NCBI RefSeq assembly: GCF_900107595.1
Contig: NZ_FNQF01000004.1
Coordinates: 186,001-250,000, forward strand
DNA: 64,000 nucleotides
Direction: 5' to 3'
Origin: Psychroflexus halocasei
GTDB lineage: Bacteria; Bacteroidota; Bacteroidia; Flavobacteriales; Flavobacteriaceae
A model generated the notes under the pieces. It was given only the letters and a program-made list of their open reading frames with translations, had not been told where the DNA came from and did no database searches. Below are positions 58,878 to 64,000 of the stretch, in pieces. The position numbers were made by a program, and so were the translations under genes. Position 1 is the first letter of the stretch. Each line of letters begins with the position of its first letter.

Positions 58878-59954
58878 TTAATGTTCACCATAGCCAACAT
58901 CATCCATTTTACCTCTAAAAACTCTGTATTGTATAAACATATAAACAACAACTAAAACGGCTGCTATTATAAACCAGTAGACACCGACTGATAAACCATA
59001 ATCATCAGCTGCTACATTGTGTATTGTTAATGAGGGATTGACATCATTGGTGGATGGCAAAACTTTTGGAAATATTGATGCCACCGTTGAACTTAATCCT
59101 CCAAGTAAAAATAATGACGAAAACAAAAATCCTAAACCATGCTTCTTAAATTTCTTGACATTAAATAATCCGAAAAGCCCAAATAAAGTTATTCCTGGTA
59201 AAACCCAAAGTAAAGGTTGCTCCATAAAATTTTTAAAAGGCTGAGGATCTACATAATGCCAAACGAAAACTGAGCAAATTACAAGGAGTACCAAAACGAT
59301 ATTTAAATTAAAAACAACTTTTTTTAAACGTTCATTAATACTCGAATTTGTTTTAAAGATAATCCAGTTTGCACCATGTATTGTCAAAGCGACAACACTT
59401 ATTATACCTAAAAGTAAAGTGAACCAATCAATTATACCAAGGTGTTCAGCGTTTGGACTAAATGTTGGATTCCATAAAGGTAAAAAGAAATAATGTGCTT
59501 CATGAGTTGAAACACCGTCTGTAACCATTCCTAAATTGACACCTCTAACAACATTCCCTAAAGCGATTCCAAAAAATAAGGCTAATAATAAACTTGCAAG
59601 GCCAAATGATTTATCCCATATGGCTTCCCACATTTTATTTTTTAATTGTCCGCGCAACTCTAAGCCAATTGCTCTGAAGATAAGTAGCCACAAAATAAAA
59701 ATAAGAGGCAAATAAAATCCGCTAAATGAAACTGCATATAATGTTGGAAAAGCAAAAAATAAAACACCTCCAACAGCAATAAGCCATACTTCGTTAGCAT
59801 CCCAAAAAGGGCCAATAGCGTTTGTTATTGCTTTTTTATCTTTATCATTTTTACCAAAAAACAAATGTATAATACCCGCACCAAAATCATAACCATCTAG
59901 GATGATGTAAGTGACAAGCATAACCATTAACACGATGTACCAAAATAATTCCAT
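58878..59954 (-). CDS. cydB: Cytochrome bd ubiquinol oxidase subunit II
   Basis: A 358-residue membrane protein with about nine helices. It opens with VMLVTYIILDGYDFGAGIIH, the CydB hallmark (DGYDxGxG), followed by AIGPFWDANEVWLIAVGG, WLLIFRAIGLELRGQ and SLTIHNVAADDYGLSVG. With CydA it forms the high-affinity quinol oxidase that reduces oxygen to water. It starts 2 bases after cydA ends. Confidence 0.95.
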   Translation of the reverse strand: MELFWYIVLMVMLVTYIILDGYDFGAGIIHLFFGKNDKDKKAITNAIGPFWDANEVWLIAVGGVLFFAFPTLYAVSFSGFYLPLIFILWLLIFRAIGLELRGQLKNKMWEAIWDKSFGLASLLLALFFGIALGNVVRGVNLGMVTDGVSTHEAHYFFLPLWNPTFSPNAEHLGIIDWFTLLLGIISVVALTIHGANWIIFKTNSSINERLKKVVFNLNIVLVLLVICSVFVWHYVDPQPFKNFMEQPLLWVLPGITLFGLFGLFNVKKFKKHGLGFLFSSLFLLGGLSSTVASIFPKVLPSTNDVNPSLTIHNVAADDYGLSVGVYWFIIAAVLVVVYMFIQYRVFRGKMDDVGYGEH

Positions 59955-59956
59955 AA

Positions 59957-61291
59957 TTAAATTTCTTTTGAAGTTTCAGGACCTTTATTGATAATCTTTC
60001 CTGCTAATATTAAAAATAACATACCTAATAAAAGATATAAACCTATGAAGCCTAACAAGGTAAATAAGGTGTTACCAGATGAAACATTAGGAGAAATTCC
60101 ATCAGCAGTTTTTAATAAATTATAAACTAACCATGGCTGTCGACCTAATTCTGCGGTGTACCAACCTGCGGTATTAGCGATATAAGGAAAAGGAATCATA
60201 AATACTAAAAGCCACAAGATCCACTTGGTTGAGTAAAGCTTTTTTCTAAACAATTGAATAAGAGCAATACCTAATAAAGCTATAAAAATGGTGCCTAATC
60301 CTACCATAATATGATAAGCATAATACAATCCTGGAATATTGGTTGGATATAAACTTTCGTCAAACTCATTAAGACCTTTTATTTCAGCATCCCATCTTTG
60401 GTAAGTCAAAAAACTTAGCACGTTAGGTACAGCAAGTTTATTATCCAGCTTCTTATTTTCAACATCTGGTTGCCCAATTAATATAATTTCGGATCCACCT
60501 TCTTCAGTTTCAAAAATACCTTCCATCGCTGCAAAGGCAACTGGTTGATGTTTTACTACATTTTTAGCTGCTAAATCACCAGTAGGGAAAGCTGCTAACA
60601 CACTAGAAATCAATCCGAAAATAACGCCTGTTTTCACAAACAATTTCCCAAATTTGCTGTGTTTATTATTTAATATATAAAATGCACCAACACCTGCAAT
60701 TACAAATGATGTTGTAATCACAGAACCCATTTGGTTATGTAAAAAAGATGGCAACAACCAAGGATTAGAGAATAACGCCCCAAAATTATTAAGGACGAAT
60801 TTACCGTTTTCTAAAATTTCATACCCCACAGGATGTTGCATCCACGAATGTGTGGCGATAATCAGATATCCACTCGCCCACGATCCCAAAAAGACTAAGA
60901 ATCCAGTTAAGAAATGTAACTTTTGACCCAGTAATTTTTCACCAAAAAGGAAAAGTCCTAAAAAGGAAGATTCAAGAAAGAAAGAAAACATCCCTTCCAT
61001 GGCCAATGTCTGTCCTATAATTCCTCCTGTTAATTCTGAGAATTTCGCCCAATTAGTTCCAAACTGAAACTCCATTGGAATTCCTGTAACAACACCCATA
61101 ACAAAATTCAATGCAAAAATTTTCATCCAAAATTTTGCAGCATCATTAAAGACAGTCTCTTTTGTTCTCAAAAATCGCCATTTAAAATAAACAACAATCA
61201 AAGCGAGACCCATTGTCAATTGAGGAAACAAGTAATGAAATGTGATCGTGAATGCGAACTGCATGCGATCATAGAAAAGCATATCTTCCAT
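59957..61291 (-). CDS. cydA: Cytochrome bd ubiquinol oxidase subunit I
   Basis: About 444 residues from the ATG at 61291; the open frame to 61327 runs over the -7 element at 61325-61332. Haem-ligand regions: RMQFAFTITFHYLFPQLTMGL (His ligand of haem b595) and GIPMEFQFGTNWAKFSELTGG (Met ligand region of b558). GWYTAELGRQPWLVYNLLKT is the conserved end of the Q-loop region. It is the short Q-loop form, as in most non-proteobacterial CydA. It probably oxidises menaquinol, which fits the men genes here. Confidence 0.95.
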   Translation of the reverse strand: MEDMLFYDRMQFAFTITFHYLFPQLTMGLALIVVYFKWRFLRTKETVFNDAAKFWMKIFALNFVMGVVTGIPMEFQFGTNWAKFSELTGGIIGQTLAMEGMFSFFLESSFLGLFLFGEKLLGQKLHFLTGFLVFLGSWASGYLIIATHSWMQHPVGYEILENGKFVLNNFGALFSNPWLLPSFLHNQMGSVITTSFVIAGVGAFYILNNKHSKFGKLFVKTGVIFGLISSVLAAFPTGDLAAKNVVKHQPVAFAAMEGIFETEEGGSEIILIGQPDVENKKLDNKLAVPNVLSFLTYQRWDAEIKGLNEFDESLYPTNIPGLYYAYHIMVGLGTIFIALLGIALIQLFRKKLYSTKWILWLLVFMIPFPYIANTAGWYTAELGRQPWLVYNLLKTADGISPNVSSGNTLFTLLGFIGLYLLLGMLFLILAGKIINKGPETSKEI

Positions 61292-61324
61292 AATTAAAAG
61301 CTTTTGCTTATTTGAAATGAATCC

Positions 61325-61332
61325 CAAAATTA
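61325..61332 (-). promoter_or_regulatory. -7 element TAatTTTG of cydAB
   Basis: The minus strand reads TAATTTTG 33 bases before the cydA ATG. I saw no convincing Fnr-type palindrome beside it. Confidence 0.5.
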
Positions 61333-61506
61333 AATAATCAATATATTATTGTGTGTAACATTGATTACATCTAATCGGAAATATTTGAAGTTTAACACAT
61401 TGTTTTCAAGCCTTTTATATTTTAAATATTATTTTTTGATGAGTCATTTAATACTTTCAACGATGATTTTTCTTATTTTTAAGAATTATATAATACAATA
61501 CCACTT

Positions 61507-61698
61507 ATGAATAATAAAATTAAGAACATCGCTATTTTGTCATCTGCATTAACCACTATAGGTTTTCTAATGGATGGTGATGTCAAAGAGCCAAGTATGC
61601 TGATGAGATTTGTTGAGTTTTTCGGCATGTTCTCAATTTTATTTATTTTGATTTACTCAGTTTATGCAATCAAAAGATTTGCTTTCAAGAAAAAATAA
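61507..61698 (+). CDS. Small two-helix membrane protein
   Basis: A 63-residue protein with two hydrophobic helices (IKNIAILSSALTTIGFLM and FFGMFSILFILIYSVYAI) joined by a polar loop (DGDVKEPSMLM), and a basic tail (KRFAFKKK). Positive ends and regular helices make a real product plausible. No family recognised. It is divergent from cydA. Confidence 0.5.
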   Translation: MNNKIKNIAILSSALTTIGFLMDGDVKEPSMLMRFVEFFGMFSILFILIYSVYAIKRFAFKKK

Positions 61699-61808
61699 TC
61701 GCTTTTAAAGTATTGATTTAAAGAATTTTATAACATTTGATTATCATTTCTTTAATGCTCATCTCGATCAAGTCTTGCTATTTTTAATAAAAATTAAAAA
61801 CGATTAAA

Positions 61809-62057
61809 ATGGCAAAAGATCACGGGAAACAAATCAAAAACGATGAGCAATATGAAGCGCTCAGAGATGAAGGCATGAGCAAAGAAAAAGCTGCACGAAT
61901 TGCAAATACTGACGATGCAGGAGAAAAAGGTGGTGAAAGCAAGAAATATGAAAAACGCACCAAGAAAGAATTAGACGAAAAAGCCAAGGAAATCGGTATT
62001 GAAGGTTATTCTCAAATGACAAAAGATGAGTTAATTGACGAACTCAGAAATCATTAA
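61809..62057 (+). CDS. Small charged protein with Rho N-terminal-like domain (DUF7218 type)
   Basis: An 82-residue hydrophilic protein. The N-terminal part (HGKQIKNDEQYEALRDEGMS, KEKAARIANT) matches the short DUF7218-like segment, followed by a Gly/Ser/Lys linker and a Rho N-terminal-like helix pair (RTKKELDEKAKEIGIEGYSQ, MTKDELIDELRNH). Such small proteins are common in bacteria and may bind nucleic acid; they often respond to stress. It has its own leader of about 110 bases. Confidence 0.8.
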   Translation: MAKDHGKQIKNDEQYEALRDEGMSKEKAARIANTDDAGEKGGESKKYEKRTKKELDEKAKEIGIEGYSQMTKDELIDELRNH

Positions 62058-62094
62058 TTAAAAAATCCTTTGACAGCTAAGAGTCATATGATTA

Positions 62095-62754
62095 TTATTT
62101 AAAATAAGGTGCATATTGCATGACTCTGAAATCTAAAGTATTCATCTCAGGATTTTGTTTTTTGAGTTTTTTATAAAGCGGCATACTTCCCACTGCTCTA
62201 TTAGCTGCGCCAGATGGTGCTGTTAACGAGACGGTTTCAATAATTCTGTTATGGATTTGAAATTGATGAATTCTCGGCACTTCATCAATTATTTTTTTAA
62301 GTTTTATTTCTGGATAATTTTTTAAATGTTTTCTAAAAAAATATTCTGGTCCATTTTTAGAATTTCCTCCTGTAAACAAAAGCGTTTTTAATGATTGATG
62401 ACTTTTTAAAATTGAAATTATTGGTCTTAATTTGGCGTTTTGAATTCCTAAATCTGAAGCGTCAATCTTTTCACGATAAGCACATTCCACCATATCACAG
62501 ACGCCAATTTTATTCGTTTTTAAAAAATTGATACGTTGCTGCTTTGCTTCTACTGTGTTTTCAAAAACCAAATTCAAATCAAATATTCGATTTAGAATTT
62601 GCCACAATTGACCATCACGACTCCCGTAGCAAAAGTCAACATCATCTGGCTTTAAATCACCAGTGGTAAAACGTGGAGGCGGTAAAGTACCTACAATCAG
62701 TTTTTCTGTTCCTTCAGAAATAAAAGGCGGATAAGGATGTTGATGTTTAAACAT
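62095..62754 (-). CDS. Uracil-DNA glycosylase family protein
   Basis: About 219 residues from the ATG at 62754 (MFKHQHPYPPFISEG); the frame opens at 62775 inside the preceding peptidase gene. The UDG fold is suggested by KLIVGTLPPPRF (motif A strand and loop), LKTLLFTGGNSKNG in the middle, and VSLTAPSGAANRAVG near the C-terminus, in the place of the HPSP motif. It differs from Ung and Mug in key loops, so substrate choice is uncertain; some related proteins are annotated as DNA glycosylases without tested activity. Confidence 0.65.
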   Translation of the reverse strand: MFKHQHPYPPFISEGTEKLIVGTLPPPRFTTGDLKPDDVDFCYGSRDGQLWQILNRIFDLNLVFENTVEAKQQRINFLKTNKIGVCDMVECAYREKIDASDLGIQNAKLRPIISILKSHQSLKTLLFTGGNSKNGPEYFFRKHLKNYPEIKLKKIIDEVPRIHQFQIHNRIIETVSLTAPSGAANRAVGSMPLYKKLKKQNPEMNTLDFRVMQYAPYFK

Positions 62755-62759
62755 GAAAT

Positions 62760-64000
62760 TTATTTTTTTCGCCACTGATTATCAGCAGGATTTGCATCCA
62801 TCCAAATACCGTTTTCAAATTTTATCTCAGAAATATTCTTATGACCTTTTAATTGAATTTCTGCTTTCTTTGAATTTTCTTTCCAAATTTCAGGTGATTG
62901 ATGATAAACTTTTCGACTTCCATCTTTCATAAGTATTACAAGATCAAATGGTGCTGGCATTCCGCCAACATTCTCAATCGTTACATTGACATTATCATTT
63001 CCAAACTCTACCTCTTTAATAGCATAACCAATGTAGTTATTTGTAAAAAACCAAGCATGCCAAAACCAAGTTAAGTTTTGACCTGTTGACTCGTTAAAAC
63101 TATTGAAAAAATCCCAAGGAATCGGATGTTTACCATTCCAATCCTTCATGTAGGTTTTTAGTGATTTCTCAAAATCTTCATCACCTAATAAATCTTTAAG
63201 CGCTAAATAAGCTAAACCGGCTTTTCCGTATTGATTTGTGCCTGAACCACTTCCACTCAACATATTTGAAGGTGTAATGATTGGTAAATCTTGCTCTAAA
63301 GACGGATTATTAATCCAACGCTTTACACGAAATCTTTTAAAATTTTCTGTAGCTTTTCTTTTCCCTAAATTTTCACTTCCGATTAAATACTCAAGAGCTG
63401 TTGCCCAACCTTCATCCATAAATCCGAATCTTGTTTCGTTGGTTCCCATGTAAAAAGGAAAATAAGTATGTGCAATTTCATGTTCAGCAACAAACCTCGT
63501 AAAGTCAGGATCTTCGCGAGAACTGTCATTCGCCATCATCGGGTATTCCATATCAGCAAAACCTCTCACGATTGACATTTTTGAATAAGGATAAGGAATA
63601 CCTGGTGTGTGATTTGAAAACCATTTTAAAGCATATTTGGCGTAATCAACCATTTTTTTGAAATCTTGAGAAGGCTCATCATAAGCTGCTTGTACACTTG
63701 CTCTTCTTCCTGTTTCTTGATCAACTACAACACTTCCTGCATCCCAATTATAAGTGTTGCTTAAAGCGATGGCAATATCTGTAATGTTCTCAACCTTCCA
63801 TTGCCAGGTGTTTGTTTTACTTTGATTAGTAATTTTACCATTTTCTAAATCCTCCTGATCAACAATATGAATGACTTTGTTTGACGTCATTGATTCTTCT
63901 AGTAAATCAGCGTACTTTTTCTGTAAAACTTCTTCAGGATTAAGCAAATCACCTGTTGCCCAGACGATATAGTCTTTAGGAATTGTGACTTTAAAATTGT
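62760..64000 (-). CDS. M1 family metallopeptidase, 5' end outside the window
   Basis: The frame is open through the right edge (the codons before 63947 read IVWATGDLLNPEE), so the N-terminus is missing; at least 413 residues are present. Gluzincin motifs: FVAEHEIAHTYFPFYMG (HExxH) and FMDEGWATALEYL (third ligand Glu). GLAYLALKDLLGDEDFEKSL and FFNSFNESTGQNLTWFWHAW form the helical region after the active site, and a C-terminal beta domain follows (VNVTIENVGGMPAPFDLVIL). It is a second, longer M1 peptidase, distinct from the one at 8630. Confidence 0.9.
   Translation of the reverse strand, partial: NFKVTIPKDYIVWATGDLLNPEEVLQKKYADLLEESMTSNKVIHIVDQEDLENGKITNQSKTNTWQWKVENITDIAIALSNTYNWDAGSVVVDQETGRRASVQAAYDEPSQDFKKMVDYAKYALKWFSNHTPGIPYPYSKMSIVRGFADMEYPMMANDSSREDPDFTRFVAEHEIAHTYFPFYMGTNETRFGFMDEGWATALEYLIGSENLGKRKATENFKRFRVKRWINNPSLEQDLPIITPSNMLSGSGSGTNQYGKAGLAYLALKDLLGDEDFEKSLKTYMKDWNGKHPIPWDFFNSFNESTGQNLTWFWHAWFFTNNYIGYAIKEVEFGNDNVNVTIENVGGMPAPFDLVILMKDGSRKVYHQSPEIWKENSKKAEIQLKGHKNISEIKFENGIWMDANPADNQWRKK

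Noticed and set aside
1-64000. tRNA, rRNA, CRISPR arrays, insertion sequences and prophage genes
   Set aside because: I looked for T-loop-like GTTCGA motifs, regular repeats, transposases and integrases and saw none. A tRNAscan or CRISPR finder run would settle it.

Overview
The window is AT-rich chromosomal DNA of a member of the Bacteroidota, almost certainly a Flavobacteriaceae species. The signs are type IX secretion C-terminal domains, a TonB-receptor-like barrel with a carboxypeptidase-regulatory N-terminus, a fused ResB-CcsA cytochrome c maturation protein, flavobacterial DUF families (DUF2520, DUF6452, DUF6048), menaquinone genes, and many TAnnTTTG -7 promoter elements just upstream of genes. 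I saw no rRNA, tRNA, insertion sequence, prophage or CRISPR array. Most of the window is ordinary core genome, with a few small accessory or decaying patches.

Layout. 1-8.6 kb: end of a fatty acid hydroxylase gene, pirin, an NAD(P)-binding protein, a methyltransferase, a frameshifted lipoprotein next to a second unknown lipoprotein, a hemolysin III/PAQR protein, an NlpE-like lipoprotein, rluE, a Crp/Fnr regulator with a rhodanese, a TlpA-like lipoprotein lacking its redox cysteines, and envelope proteins. 8.6-21.3 kb: an M1 peptidase, the menC-CPBP protease-menE group on the minus strand, a secreted endonuclease I, an outer membrane barrel receptor, and ccsBA. 21.4-25.4 kb: DUF2520 / KdsC-like phosphatase / UbiA prenyltransferase / maf, interrupted by remnants of T9SS cargo genes. 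25.4-34.2 kb: MscS channel, PIG-L deacetylase, a 35-residue membrane peptide, Na+ symporter, lipoate ligase, DUF457 membrane hydrolase, PhnA and an outer membrane barrel. 34.2-40.6 kb: DUF1456, aminotransferase, murB-Cys-rich peptide-glycosyltransferase-sigma factor, ornithine cyclodeaminase and a periplasmic rhodanese. 40.9-46.2 kb: SLC13 transporter, rlmD with two flavobacterial envelope genes, and a THUMP rRNA methyltransferase. 46.3-49.6 kb: ZIP transporter, a three-gene SatD/DUF3307/membrane-protein operon, and an AraC regulator. 49.7-64 kb: CoA transferase, a second Na+ symporter, umuDC, M28 peptidase, CIA30 protein, cbpA-cbpM, fasciclin protein, cydAB, small proteins, a uracil-DNA glycosylase-like protein and a truncated M1 peptidase.

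The most promising undescribed system is the SatD/DUF3307/3-TM operon (47017-48627). The SatD N-terminus can be laid over class III nucleotidyl cyclases, with both metal-binding aspartates in place. It carries a C-terminal helix-turn-helix and is translationally coupled to a membrane protein with a His/Asp cluster, which suggests a nucleotide- or ligand-sensing regulator paired with a membrane effector. This is inference from motif layout.

Other points of note: two genes broken by single-base indels (2575-3166, 23786-24687), one in a homopolymer; 3' relics of lost genes at 23698-23793 and 30242-30316; a thioredoxin-fold lipoprotein with no redox cysteines; and -7 promoter elements so close to start codons that several mRNAs should be leaderless or nearly so.
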